The notes under the pieces: generated by a model
Database searches by the model: none
Told to the model about the DNA's origin: nothing
The model's input: the letters and a program-made list of their open reading frames with translations, nothing else
Shown here: piece after piece, positions 53,984 to 62,577 of the stretch
Position numbering within the stretch: the first letter of the stretch is position 1
How the letters are laid out: every line of letters starts with the position of its first letter
Assembly (NCBI RefSeq): GCF_019966575.1
Contig: NZ_JAINFK010000003.1
Location: forward strand, 62,001 to 126,000
Length of the DNA stretch: 64,000 nucleotides
Direction of reading: 5' to 3'
Source of the DNA: Oricola cellulosilytica
GTDB taxonomy: Bacteria; Pseudomonadota; Alphaproteobacteria; Rhizobiales; Rhizobiaceae
Position numbers and translations under genes: made by a program

Positions 53984-55617
53984 CCCGGTTCCAGAGGTTC
54001 GCGACCGTTCTCCTGGGTCTCGTCACCACTCCGGCGGCGGCGAACGGCTTCGACATGGACGTTCCGACGCTGGTTGAGCAGGCAGCCGATGCGGGTATCG
54101 ATCATCGTTACACGGGTCCTTGGGAATACTTCGTCGGGGGCGGTGCGGCAGCATTCGACTGCAATGGCGACCGGCTTCCCGATCTCGCCGTCGCCGGCGG
54201 AACCGAACCGGCCGCGATCTTTGTAAACCGAAGCGCAACCGCGGGCAAACTGCGGTTCGAGGAAAAGGCGGACGCGATCCCTGAACCGGTGCGCGAGCGC
54301 GTGACCGGCTTCTACCCGCTCGACATCGACAATGACGGGGTGCGCGACCTCGTTGCGCTGCGCGTCGGCGAGAACGTGATCCTGAAAGGCGGTCCGGACT
54401 GCACCTTCGAGGACGCGAGCCGCGCGTTCGCTTTCGACGGCGGCCGCGCCTGGACCACAGCGTTCGCGGCGACTTTCGAACCCGACCTCGCTTTCCCGTC
54501 ACTCGCGTTTGGCAATTACGTGGACCGTTCGGCGCCAGGTTCGCCCTGGGGCACCTGTCACGACAACGTGCTGATCCGCCCGTCCGGGACGGAGGGACCG
54601 GACTATTCCGAGCAGACCGTACTGACGCCCGGCTACTGCGCGCTGTCGATGCTGTTCACCGACTGGAACCGGTCCGGCGAGCCAGCGCTTCGCATCACCA
54701 ACGACCGGCAATATTACCGCGAGGGCGAGGAGCAGCTCTGGCGCGTTTCGCCGGGCCGCCCGCCGCGCCCCTACCGCTCCTCAGACGGCTGGCGCCGCGT
54801 GCAGATCTGGGGAATGGGCATCGCCGAGGCCGATCTCGACGCGGACGGCTATCCCGAATACGCGCTCACCTCGATGGGCGACACCAAGCTGCAGACGCTA
54901 GACGACGAGGCCGACCACGATCGGCCCGTCTATCGCGACATCGCCTATGACCGCAACGCCACGGCCCACCGCCCCTATGCCGGCGACGACCTGAAGCCCT
55001 CGACCGGGTGGCACGCCGAATTTTCCGATTTCAACAATGACGGCAGGCTCGATCTCTTCATCGCCAAGGGCAATGTCGAGCAGATGCCGGATTTCGCCGC
55101 CTACGATCCAGATAATTTGCTGCTCGGGCGATATGACGGCACATTCGACGAAGCTGGCGAAGCCGCCGGCATCGCCCTGCCCCGGCGCGGGCGCGGCGCG
55201 GCGGTCGCAGATTTCAATATGGACGGAATGCTGGACCTCGCTGTGGTCAACCGGGGCGAGCCGCTCAGCCTGTTCCGCAACACCGGCGGCGAGACCGCAT
55301 CAGGAACGCGCCCGATGGGCAACTGGCTGCAGATCGAACTCTCCCAGAAGGGCGCGAACCGCAACGCCGTCGGCGCGACGATCCTCGTCAAGTCGGGAAA
55401 CGAGACGCGCACGCGAAAAATCCAGATCGGCGGCGGCCACGCCTCGGGATCCGCGGGCTTCGTCCATGTCGGGACCGGCGTCGCCGAGCGCGCAGAGATC
55501 CGCATCCAGTGGCCGGACGGCGAATGGTCGGCCCCCTTCCGCGTCTTCGCCAACAATTTCGTCGTCATCGAGAAAGGCGCTGACGAGGCCATGTACTGGT
55601 ATCCCCCGGGGGAGTGA
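53980..55617 (+). CDS. CRTAC1-family exported protein (FG-GAP/VCBS repeats plus ASPIC/UnbV domain)
   Basis: 545 aa. Signal peptide MTRFQRFATVLLGLVTTPAA, then repeated calcium-type propeller loops such as DCNGDRLPDLAVAGG, DIDNDGVRDLVALR, DLDADGYPEYALTS, FNNDGRLDLFIAKG and DFNMDGMLDLAVVN. The C-terminal ASPIC/UnbV domain (about 435-525) has GANRNAVGATILVKSGN, QIGGGHASGSAGFVHVGTG and RIQWPDGEW. It overlaps the di-heme gene (ATGA) and is surely made with it. Probably a periplasmic or surface partner of the oxidoreductase; whether it binds, modifies or is modified by it is unknown. Confidence 0.9.
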   Translation: MTRFQRFATVLLGLVTTPAAANGFDMDVPTLVEQAADAGIDHRYTGPWEYFVGGGAAAFDCNGDRLPDLAVAGGTEPAAIFVNRSATAGKLRFEEKADAIPEPVRERVTGFYPLDIDNDGVRDLVALRVGENVILKGGPDCTFEDASRAFAFDGGRAWTTAFAATFEPDLAFPSLAFGNYVDRSAPGSPWGTCHDNVLIRPSGTEGPDYSEQTVLTPGYCALSMLFTDWNRSGEPALRITNDRQYYREGEEQLWRVSPGRPPRPYRSSDGWRRVQIWGMGIAEADLDADGYPEYALTSMGDTKLQTLDDEADHDRPVYRDIAYDRNATAHRPYAGDDLKPSTGWHAEFSDFNNDGRLDLFIAKGNVEQMPDFAAYDPDNLLLGRYDGTFDEAGEAAGIALPRRGRGAAVADFNMDGMLDLAVVNRGEPLSLFRNTGGETASGTRPMGNWLQIELSQKGANRNAVGATILVKSGNETRTRKIQIGGGHASGSAGFVHVGTGVAERAEIRIQWPDGEWSAPFRVFANNFVVIEKGADEAMYWYPPGE

Positions 55618-55658
55618 AAGGCGGGAACATCTGAGGACTTGAGCGCCCACCGCTTCCT

Positions 55659-56846
55659 CTACAGCCCCTTCTCGATGGCGTCGAGCAGCCGGAACCGCAG
55701 CTTGCCCCCGCCCCTCAGCGAGATAACGAAACGCACATCGCCACTGTCAGTGGTCCTGGCATAGCCTGCCAGCGTGCGGACGCCGTCGAAAGTGCCGGTC
55801 TTGTAGCGGGAACCGGCGCGAGTGCTGCGCATCAGGCCGGCATGCGGGGCAAACAGGTCCAGCACCTTGGCAAGCCCCCTCGCCGTGAAGCGGTTGTCGC
55901 GGCTGATGCCGGAGCCTTCAACCAGTTGGATGGCGTCCGTGAGTTCGTGTTCGGCAAGGAGTTCGGCGGCGACCTTGAGCGATTTTTCGAGGCTGGCCGG
56001 CCCGCCAAGGCGAGAGGCGCCGATTTCCAGGAAAACCTGGTTGGCGATGTAGTTGTTCGAGCCGATCAGCATCAGCCGCAGGATTTCCGACAGGTCGCGC
56101 GATTGGCGGTGAACATAGACCGGTTCCAGTCCGTCGGGAACGGAGCCGGTCGATATCTCGCCGCCGACGCTGCCGCCAGCCTTTTCGATGAATGCTGCGA
56201 TGAGCTCGCCGGCGTAGCGCACGCTCACGCTCGGATCTGCCTGCGCAAGGCTGATGCGGCCCCTGCCGTTGGGGCCGCGCGCCCGGAACTCGCTGATCGC
56301 GAGCGGCGTGATCGGCGTCTGCTCCTCTGCAGAGCGGACCGTCTTGCCACTCCTGACAGCATTGATGGTGTTGAAGTTCACCGCAAGCGCCACGTTCAGG
56401 GCGTCGTACGCCTCGTTGGTGTCTTCGATGCCGGGAATGCGGATGTCGGCAGGGTAGTAGCTCGCGTCGAGAACCATTCCGGTGAACGGCTCCGTGCCGG
56501 TTTCCGCGAAGAGCCTGGGCGCCAGCAGCGCCAGTTCCTCGGAGATCAGGAACGGATCGCCGCCCCCGCGCACATAAAGCACACGATCGTCATCGACGTA
56601 AAAGCGGGTTTGGAAGCGGTAGTCGCCGCCGAGAACCTCCATAGCCAGCCACGCGGTGACGATCTTGGCGACGGAGGCCGGAACGAAGGCTTCATCAGCG
56701 TTCTGGGCGACCAGCTCCTTGCCCTCCCCGTCGACCGCCAGCACCAATCCGTTGGGCGCGAGCGCCGCTACCCTCTGCTTTGCGTCGGCCAGGACGGGGG
56801 CGGCCAGCAGGAGCATGGCGCAGATCACGGAAAGTAGTCGAGACAA
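55659..56846 (-). CDS. dacB: D-alanyl-D-alanine carboxypeptidase/endopeptidase, PBP4 (DacB) type
   Basis: Penicillin-binding protein of family S13, about 395 aa. Motifs: SVAK (nucleophile Ser in PASVAKIVTAW), SNN in IGSNNYIANQVF, KTG in YKTGTFDGVRTLAGY. I begin at TTG 56846 (GGAG 8 bases upstream), which gives a clean signal peptide SRLLSVICAMLLLAAPVLADA. ATG 56885 would add 13 residues but has its purine run touching the start codon. It trims or cleaves cross-linked peptidoglycan in the periplasm. Convergent with the CRTAC1 gene, with 41 bases between. Confidence 0.9.
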   Translation of the reverse strand: MSRLLSVICAMLLLAAPVLADAKQRVAALAPNGLVLAVDGEGKELVAQNADEAFVPASVAKIVTAWLAMEVLGGDYRFQTRFYVDDDRVLYVRGGGDPFLISEELALLAPRLFAETGTEPFTGMVLDASYYPADIRIPGIEDTNEAYDALNVALAVNFNTINAVRSGKTVRSAEEQTPITPLAISEFRARGPNGRGRISLAQADPSVSVRYAGELIAAFIEKAGGSVGGEISTGSVPDGLEPVYVHRQSRDLSEILRLMLIGSNNYIANQVFLEIGASRLGGPASLEKSLKVAAELLAEHELTDAIQLVEGSGISRDNRFTARGLAKVLDLFAPHAGLMRSTRAGSRYKTGTFDGVRTLAGYARTTDSGDVRFVISLRGGGKLRFRLLDAIEKGL

Positions 56847-56968
56847 GACGGTAGCTCCGGAAGTTCCGTAGACGAAGAGACTCATCTCCCAACAGTAGTG
56901 GCCCTCGAGCGCCAAACAAGGTCGGCCGGAAAACTTCGGGCTGCGCGAGAACGGCACTGCGGCGCGCT

Positions 56969-58129
56969 CTACCCTCGCTCCACAACCTCCACCGCCAGGA
57001 TGGTCGGCAGGTGCCGGGCGATCTCGCTCCAGTTGTCGCCCTCGTCGGCCGAGGCGAAGACCGAGCCACTGTTGGTGCCGAAATAGACACCTGCGGGATC
57101 GCGCCGGTCACCGCCCATCGCCTGGCGCAGCACGGTGAAATAGCAGCTCTCCTGCGGCAAGCCTTCGCGCATGGCTTCCCAGTTCTGCCCGCCGTCACGC
57201 GACCGCCAGACGGCCGCCGCTGCGTCGGGCGGAAAGCGGCCCGCCATGTCGCCATTCAACGGAAGCGTCCAGATCGTTTCGGGATCGCGCGGGTGGACCC
57301 GGATCGGAAAACCGAAGGTCGACGGGAGCCCCGCCGTAATGTCGTCCCAGCTTCTCCCGCCATCGGCCGAGCGCCAGACGCCGTGATGATTCTGCTGGTA
57401 GAGCAGGTCGCCGTTGCCCGGCGCGCGCATCATGTTGTGGACGCAATGGCCGATCTCGCCGTCGCGCGGTGCAGCAGGATGATCGTGCTGGCCGCAGGTT
57501 TTGGCATTCGACAGCCGGTTGCGGCGCTCCCAGTTCTCGCCGCCGTCCTCCGTGGCGAACACGCCCGCCGACGAGATGCCGATCCATATCTTCTTCGCAT
57601 CGGAAGGATCGGTAACAATTGAGTGCAGCACAAGGCCTGCCGCCCCGGGGTTCCAGCTGTCGGCGGACGGATGGTTGTTCAGTCCCTCCAGGCGCTCCCA
57701 GCTCTTGCCGCCGTCCCCACTTGCAAGCAGATTGGCCGGCTTGGTGCCGGCGTAGAGCATGCCGTGCGCGTAGCCAAGCGACCATATCTGCGAGAACTGG
57801 TCCGTGAACGGCAACGGCTCCTCGGTCCAGCCGATCATCGCCGCCAAATCCGCGTCGTTGGCCGCCCATTCGTCCACCTGGCCCTTTGTCAGGCGCGTCA
57901 CTTCCCATGTTTCGCCGCCGTCGTCCGACCGCCAGATGCCGGCGCCGTTCCAGTCGCTGCCGCCGCCGGCCCAAAGCGTGCCGGTTTCGGGATCGCCGAT
58001 GATGTGGTTGATCGGCCAGCCGTCGCAGAAGGGGCCGCTGACCGCCCACCCATTCCGGTCCGCGCCGCCGGAGATCAGAAACGCCCCCTTCGTGGTTCCG
58101 ACCAGAACCGTGACGCTGCTCTCGCTCAT
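56969..58129 (-). CDS. WD40/YVTN/BNR-like repeat protein (sialidase-type beta-propeller fold)
   Basis: 386 aa with at least five BNR/Asp-box repeats: WRSDDGGETWE, ASGDGGKSWERL, ATEDGGENWERR, WRSADGGRSWDD, WRSRDGGQNWEA and ASADEGDNWSEI. No signal peptide and no sialidase catalytic residues are evident, so it is not a sialidase. The regular blades suggest a six-bladed propeller in the cytoplasm. Similar proteins are called glycosyl hydrolase or photosystem-stability-like in databases without a known activity. It starts 100 bases after hmgA on the same strand. Confidence 0.85.
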   Translation of the reverse strand: MSESSVTVLVGTTKGAFLISGGADRNGWAVSGPFCDGWPINHIIGDPETGTLWAGGGSDWNGAGIWRSDDGGETWEVTRLTKGQVDEWAANDADLAAMIGWTEEPLPFTDQFSQIWSLGYAHGMLYAGTKPANLLASGDGGKSWERLEGLNNHPSADSWNPGAAGLVLHSIVTDPSDAKKIWIGISSAGVFATEDGGENWERRNRLSNAKTCGQHDHPAAPRDGEIGHCVHNMMRAPGNGDLLYQQNHHGVWRSADGGRSWDDITAGLPSTFGFPIRVHPRDPETIWTLPLNGDMAGRFPPDAAAAVWRSRDGGQNWEAMREGLPQESCYFTVLRQAMGGDRRDPAGVYFGTNSGSVFASADEGDNWSEIARHLPTILAVEVVERG

Positions 58130-58228
58130 TTCATCCGCCCTAAGCTGAAGACGGCGGATGCTACCACGGGAATGCGCTGGAAGAATGCCTCTTCGCTGCT
58201 CCGGCGATCACATTTGTGCGGCGCAAGC

Positions 58229-59590
58229 CTACTTCTTCCCCTTTGTTCCGTCGAATTTCTTCTCCAGGCTCTCCCAGCAATCGATGTAGTCGTCCTGCAA
58301 AGGCGCTTCCTTCGCCGCGAATTCGGTCAGGTGCTGCGGGAAGCGCGTCTCGAACATGAAGCTCATCGTATTGTCGAGCTTGTCCGGTTTCAGATCGGCG
58401 TTCGACGCCTTCTCGAAGGCATGGCGGTCCGGCCCGTGCGGCAGCATCATGTTGTGCAGGCTCATGCCGCCCGGCACGAAGCCCTGCGGCTTGGCGTCGT
58501 ACTGGCCGTAGATGTTGCCCATCAGCTCGCTCATCACGTTCTTGTGGTACCAGGGCGGCCGGAACGTGTCTTCCGCCACCGACCAGCGCTCGCGGAACAG
58601 CACGAAGTCGATATTGGCAGTGCCCGCGACGCCGGACGGCGCCGTCAGCACGGTAAAGATCGACGGATCGGGATGGTCGAACAGGATCGCGCCAATCGGG
58701 CAGTAGTTGCGCATGTCGTATTTGCAGGGCGCGTAGTTGCCGTGCCAGGCAACGACGTCGAGCGGCGAATGGCCGATCTTAGTCTCGTGGAACTGCCCGC
58801 ACCATTTGATCGTCAAGGTCGAGGGCGCCTCGCGGTCCTCGAAATAGGCCACCGGCGTCTTGAAATCACGCCGGTTGGCCATGCAATTGGCCCCGATCGG
58901 GCCCCTCCCCGGCAATTCGAACTTCTGGCCGTAATTCTCGCAGACGAAGCCGCGCGCAGGCCCGTCAAGCACCTCGACCCGGTAGACGAGACCGCGCGGG
59001 ATGAGGGCGATCTCCTTCGGCTCCAGGTCGATGACGCCGAGTTCGGTGCAGAAGCGCAGTTTCCCCTCTTGCGGCACGATCAGCAATTCGCTGTCGGCGG
59101 AGTAGAAATAGGCGTCTTCCATGCTCGCAGTGACGAGATAGATGTGGCTCGCCATCCCGACCTGCGTGTTGACGTCGCCGGCCGTCGTCATCGTGCGCAT
59201 CCCGGTCAGCCATGTCAGCGCCTCCGCGCCCTGGGGCATTGGCACGGGGTCCCAGCGATATTGACCGAGCGAGATCACGTCGTCGACGGCATGGGGCGCG
59301 GTCTTCCAGTAGGGCAGCTCGATCTTCTCAAAGCGCGAAGTGTGCTTCACCGACGGGCGGATGCGGTAGCACCATGTCCGCTCGTTCTGGTGGCTCGGCG
59401 CGGTGAACGCCGTGCCGGAAAGCTGCTCCCCATAGAGCCCGTATTCGCATTTCTGCGGGCTGTTCACGCCCTTCGGCAGCGCGCCCGGCAGCGCCTCCGT
59501 CTCAAAGTCGTTTCCGAAGCCGGGCATATAGCCCGGTTCCGTCGCCTCCGACCGAGCGAACCGTTTTTCGGCCTTTACTTTCTCAAGCAT
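58229..59590 (-). CDS. hmgA: Homogentisate 1,2-dioxygenase
   Basis: Non-heme iron ring-opening enzyme of tyrosine/phenylalanine breakdown (homogentisate to maleylacetoacetate), 453 aa, usual length. [20 protein letters not shown] and [20 protein letters not shown] at the N-terminus are diagnostic. The iron site lies in [19 protein letters not shown] and [20 protein letters not shown]. The fumarylacetoacetase and maleylacetoacetate isomerase genes are not in the window, so hmgA is separate here from the usual trio. It fits with the paa genes 2 kb away as part of aromatic catabolism. Confidence 0.96.
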   Translation of the reverse strand: MLEKVKAEKRFARSEATEPGYMPGFGNDFETEALPGALPKGVNSPQKCEYGLYGEQLSGTAFTAPSHQNERTWCYRIRPSVKHTSRFEKIELPYWKTAPHAVDDVISLGQYRWDPVPMPQGAEALTWLTGMRTMTTAGDVNTQVGMASHIYLVTASMEDAYFYSADSELLIVPQEGKLRFCTELGVIDLEPKEIALIPRGLVYRVEVLDGPARGFVCENYGQKFELPGRGPIGANCMANRRDFKTPVAYFEDREAPSTLTIKWCGQFHETKIGHSPLDVVAWHGNYAPCKYDMRNYCPIGAILFDHPDPSIFTVLTAPSGVAGTANIDFVLFRERWSVAEDTFRPPWYHKNVMSELMGNIYGQYDAKPQGFVPGGMSLHNMMLPHGPDRHAFEKASNADLKPDKLDNTMSFMFETRFPQHLTEFAAKEAPLQDDYIDCWESLEKKFDGTKGKK

Positions 59591-59736
59591 TGCAGCCTCC
59601 TCATCGCGTGCGATGGCTTCGCCGGAATCGTATTGGTTTCATTTGTAACTATCAATGATCCGCCTCGGCGGCGGCGCTTCGTCTTTGCCGCCCATTGGGT
59701 GTAGGGTCGCACCGCAAGTCAACGCAGGAGGCAAAA

Positions 59737-59952
59737 ATGGACCACGTCTATCCGATCACGGAAGTCTACGGATCGTCGACCGAGTCGATCGACGGCGCGA
59801 TCAGGAACGCCGTTGCCGCGGCCAACAAGAGCGTCCGCAACCTCGAATGGTTTGAGGTGACCGAAATTCGCGGACATGTCGGAGAGGACGGAAAGGTCGC
59901 CCACTTCCAGGTCGGTGTCAAATTGGGCTTCCGGCTCGAGCGCTCCTCCTGA
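59737..59952 (+). CDS. Dodecin-family flavin-binding protein
   Basis: 71 aa. MDHVYPITEVYGSSTESIDG, AIRNAVAAANKSVRNLEWFE, VTEIRGHVGEDGKVAHFQVG and VKLGFRLE follow the dodecin beta-alpha-beta-beta fold; Trp in LEWFEV and the Gln in HFQVGVKLGFR are the flavin-stacking and -binding residues. Dodecins form hollow 12-mers that store or buffer riboflavin/FMN. AGGAGG is 6 bases before the ATG. Divergent from hmgA; no obvious functional link. Confidence 0.92.
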   Translation: MDHVYPITEVYGSSTESIDGAIRNAVAAANKSVRNLEWFEVTEIRGHVGEDGKVAHFQVGVKLGFRLERSS

Positions 59953-60100
59953 CGGCATTGCCCGCACACGGACGAGCCGCGCGATCAGCGCCCAGCGGTG
60001 GCCTTGAGCCGCGCCCTTGATCTGAAACGTGCGGTCGGCGAAGTTTGCTGTGATCTCCGGCATCCGACCCCTTCGCCGGTCACACGACGAGGACCTGACA

Positions 60101-61237
60101 TTGCGCGTTTTTTCGATCGCCACGATTTCCCTGGCTCTCGTGGCGACCACGCTCTCGGCCTGCTCCACCACCGACTTCCGCCAGCGGGCAATCGACGAAC
60201 AGATTGATCCGGCCGAGCCGGGTGGCGGCCTGCGATTGACCTTCTTCGGCACGAGTTCGTTTCTCATTGATGACGGAACGACACAACTGCTGATCGACGG
60301 TTTCGTAACGCGCGAGAAGCACCGTTATTTTCGCAGGTTCGGGCCGTCCGAGCAGCAGATAAGGACGGTGATCGCCGAGCACCGAATCTGCAGGGCGCCG
60401 GGCGCGCCACGAAAAGCGGAAGACCCGGCGAGTTGCCGAAACGTCGCTCGGCGTGGACTTGAACTCGTCATCCCGACCCATGGTCACTACGACCACGCGC
60501 TCGACGCGCCCTATTTCGCCGCATGGAGCGGCGCAACGCTGGTCGCGGACCCGTCGATCTTGTCCGTAGTGAAGGCATCGCAGGCGTATCCGGGCTTCTC
60601 GCTTCCCCAGCGCGACTGGCTGAGCGTGAAAACAATCCCGCCCTTCGCGGACGGCGCGCAGACGGCACACCTTGCCGCCGGTGCCTTCTCCGTGACACTG
60701 ATCAAGACCCCGCACGGCAAGAACCCCACGACGCCCCTCCTCTCGGGGACGACATCCGCCGCTCTGAAGTTTCCCTCCAGCTTATGGGCCTTGAAAGAAG
60801 GAACGGCGTTTTCCGTGTTCGTCGCCCACCGTGGCAGGACAATGCTTTTCGTGCCGTCGGCCGGCGACATCGGCGATATCTTTCGCCAAGCGGGCACGAA
60901 GGCCGATATCATATTCCTCGGAATTGCCGGGCTGGGGTTCAAGCCGCCGAGAGCACGCTCGCGCTACTGGAACGACGTTGTCAGGACAGTCGGGGCGAAA
61001 CGGGTCATCCCGATCCACTGGGATGACGATCAGGTTCCTCTGAATGTCGCCGACGGAGACACGTTCAAGCCGGCATCGCCGAGGCGGTTCGACGCGACGC
61101 TGCGCATCTTCGACGAGCTTGCCCGAGAATGTGGCTTAGAGATCGCATTTCCCCCTCCAGCGAGAGCATTTGATCCGTTCAAGGATCTCGAAACTCGACT
61201 GATCACGGAAACGAAATTTCAGCCTCGCTGCGAATAA
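60101..61237 (+). CDS. MBL-fold metallo-hydrolase, predicted lipoprotein
   Basis: 378 aa from TTG 60101 (GAGGA 7 bases upstream). The N-terminus RVFSIATISLALVATTLSAC is a lipoprotein signal with lipobox LSAC, so the protein is probably membrane-anchored in the periplasm. LRLTFFGTSSFLIDDG, the zinc motif IPTHGHYDHALDAP, and TLIKTPHGKNPTTPL then VIPIHWDDD are metallo-beta-lactamase strands of the UlaG-like type. Substrate unknown. It stands between dodecin and the paa operon; an upstream start in the same frame is possible but would hide the lipobox. Confidence 0.85.
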   Translation: MRVFSIATISLALVATTLSACSTTDFRQRAIDEQIDPAEPGGGLRLTFFGTSSFLIDDGTTQLLIDGFVTREKHRYFRRFGPSEQQIRTVIAEHRICRAPGAPRKAEDPASCRNVARRGLELVIPTHGHYDHALDAPYFAAWSGATLVADPSILSVVKASQAYPGFSLPQRDWLSVKTIPPFADGAQTAHLAAGAFSVTLIKTPHGKNPTTPLLSGTTSAALKFPSSLWALKEGTAFSVFVAHRGRTMLFVPSAGDIGDIFRQAGTKADIIFLGIAGLGFKPPRARSRYWNDVVRTVGAKRVIPIHWDDDQVPLNVADGDTFKPASPRRFDATLRIFDELARECGLEIAFPPPARAFDPFKDLETRLITETKFQPRCE

Positions 61238-61250
61238 TCGGGGCATAATT

Positions 61251-61262
61251 GACCGAGCGGTC
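61251..61262. promoter_or_regulatory. Possible TetR (PaaR-like) operator ahead of paaG
   Basis: GACCGAGCGGTC is a dyad with 5-base arms and a 2-base centre, 54 bases before the paaG start. It has the ACCG..CGGT look of TetR-type operators. The regulator gene at 63893 in the same operon would be the natural ligand. Based on one copy only. Confidence 0.45.
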
Positions 61263-61315
61263 GGCTTTGTGCAAAGGATCGGTTCCGCCTCTTTGCGCGG
61301 ACAGGGAGGAAATCT

Positions 61316-62107
61316 GTGAGCGACACGGTCCTGATCGGGCGTCACGACGGTTGGGTGGAATTCACCCTCAACCGCCCCGGACGCCGCAATGCGTTCAACG
61401 AGGAAATGCATCTCGCGCTGCGCGCCGCGCTGGAGGAAGCGATCTCCGACGACGCCTGCCGCGCAATCCTGCTCACCGGCAGCGGCACGGGATTTTGCGC
61501 GGGCCAGGATCTCGGCGACCGCGACCGGAGAAAGATGTCCGGCCCGCCCGATTTGTCCGACACGCTGAACCGCTTCTACAATCCGCTGATCCGCATGATC
61601 CGCGCGGCGCCAAAACCCGTCATTTGCGCTGTAAATGGTGTGGCGGCGGGCGCGGGCGCCAATCTGGCTTTCGCCTGCGACATCGTTCTTGCCGCCGAAT
61701 CCGCTTCCTTCATCCAGGCATTTTCCAAGATCGGGCTGGTGCCGGACGCCGGCGGATCATGGATGCTGACGCGTCTGCTTGGAGAGGCCCGCGCCAAGGG
61801 GCTGGCGCTGACGGCGGAGCCCCTGCCCGCCGCGACTGCAGCCGAATGGGGGCTGATCTGGAAAGCGGTGCCGGACTCGCATCTCATGGATGAAGCGCGC
61901 GCCATGACGGAGAGCTTCGCCGCCGGGCCGACGGTCGGTTTCGCGCTGACCAAACAACTGATCCACGAGGCGGGGGCCAGCGGCTTCGACGCCCATCTCG
62001 ACCGCGAGGCGGAATTCCAGGGCCGCGCCGGGCGGACGCCGGACTACGCCGAAGGCGTCACCGCTTTCTTCGACAAGCGCAAGCCAATCTTTTCGGGCAA
62101 GGCGTAA
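61316..62107 (+). CDS. paaG: 2-(1,2-epoxy-1,2-dihydrophenyl)acetyl-CoA isomerase (PaaG)
   Basis: Crotonase-fold enzyme of phenylacetate catabolism that turns the ring-epoxide of phenylacetyl-CoA into an oxepin. 263 aa. GTGTGFCAGQDLGDRDRRKM and VNGVAAGAGANLAFACDIVL form the oxyanion holes, and FSKIGLVPDAGGSWMLTRLL has the catalytic acid of PaaG rather than a hydratase pair. The GTG start is preceded by GGGAGGAAA. Followed 8 bases later by paaI and then paaK, which settles the assignment. PaaF/PaaZ and the epoxidase genes are not here. Confidence 0.94.
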   Translation: MSDTVLIGRHDGWVEFTLNRPGRRNAFNEEMHLALRAALEEAISDDACRAILLTGSGTGFCAGQDLGDRDRRKMSGPPDLSDTLNRFYNPLIRMIRAAPKPVICAVNGVAAGAGANLAFACDIVLAAESASFIQAFSKIGLVPDAGGSWMLTRLLGEARAKGLALTAEPLPAATAAEWGLIWKAVPDSHLMDEARAMTESFAAGPTVGFALTKQLIHEAGASGFDAHLDREAEFQGRAGRTPDYAEGVTAFFDKRKPIFSGKA

Positions 62108-62115
62108 GGCGAAGC

Positions 62116-62577
62116 ATGGCGGCGAGCGATCAGGAACGCGCGGAGCGGAGCACAGCCGCGATGTGGGCGAGCGACAACGCGTCCAAGTGGTTCGGCATGA
62201 CCATCGAGAGCGTCGGCAAGGGCACGGCCACACTGACGCTGACCGTCGAGAAGCACCACACCAATGGCCACGACAACTGCCACGGCGGGGTGATCTTCGC
62301 GCTTGCAGACAGTGCGTTTGCCTTCGCCTGCAACAGCGGCAACGAGGCGACCGTCGCCCAGTCGAACAGCATCACCTATGTCGCCCCGGCCAGATCGGGA
62401 GACCGTCTCACAGCAACCGCCGTTGAGATCGTGCGGCGGGGCCGCTCCGGGACATACGATGTCACCGTGAGGCGCGAGGACGGTACGGTGATAGCACTGT
62501 TTCGCGGACTGGCGCGGGCCGTTGGCGGAACGCTCTACGATGAGGCGTCCCAGCAGGATGGAGAGACAGCATCATGA
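62116..62577 (+). CDS. paaI: Hydroxyphenylacetyl-CoA thioesterase (PaaI)
   Basis: Hot-dog-fold thioesterase, 153 aa, which rescues CoA from dead-end phenylacetate intermediates. The characteristic block is NGHDNCHGGVIFALADSAFA with the active Asp in ALAD. SNSITYVAPARSGDRLTATA follows, and the end GTVIALFRGLARAVGG is typical. Between paaG and paaK; its stop overlaps the paaK start (ATGA). Confidence 0.94.
   Translation: MAASDQERAERSTAAMWASDNASKWFGMTIESVGKGTATLTLTVEKHHTNGHDNCHGGVIFALADSAFAFACNSGNEATVAQSNSITYVAPARSGDRLTATAVEIVRRGRSGTYDVTVRREDGTVIALFRGLARAVGGTLYDEASQQDGETAS

Noticed and set aside
57623-59704. 693-aa open frame antisense to hmgA and the BNR gene
   Set aside because: Arg/Val/His-rich shadow with no recognisable domain; both minus-strand genes are firm.
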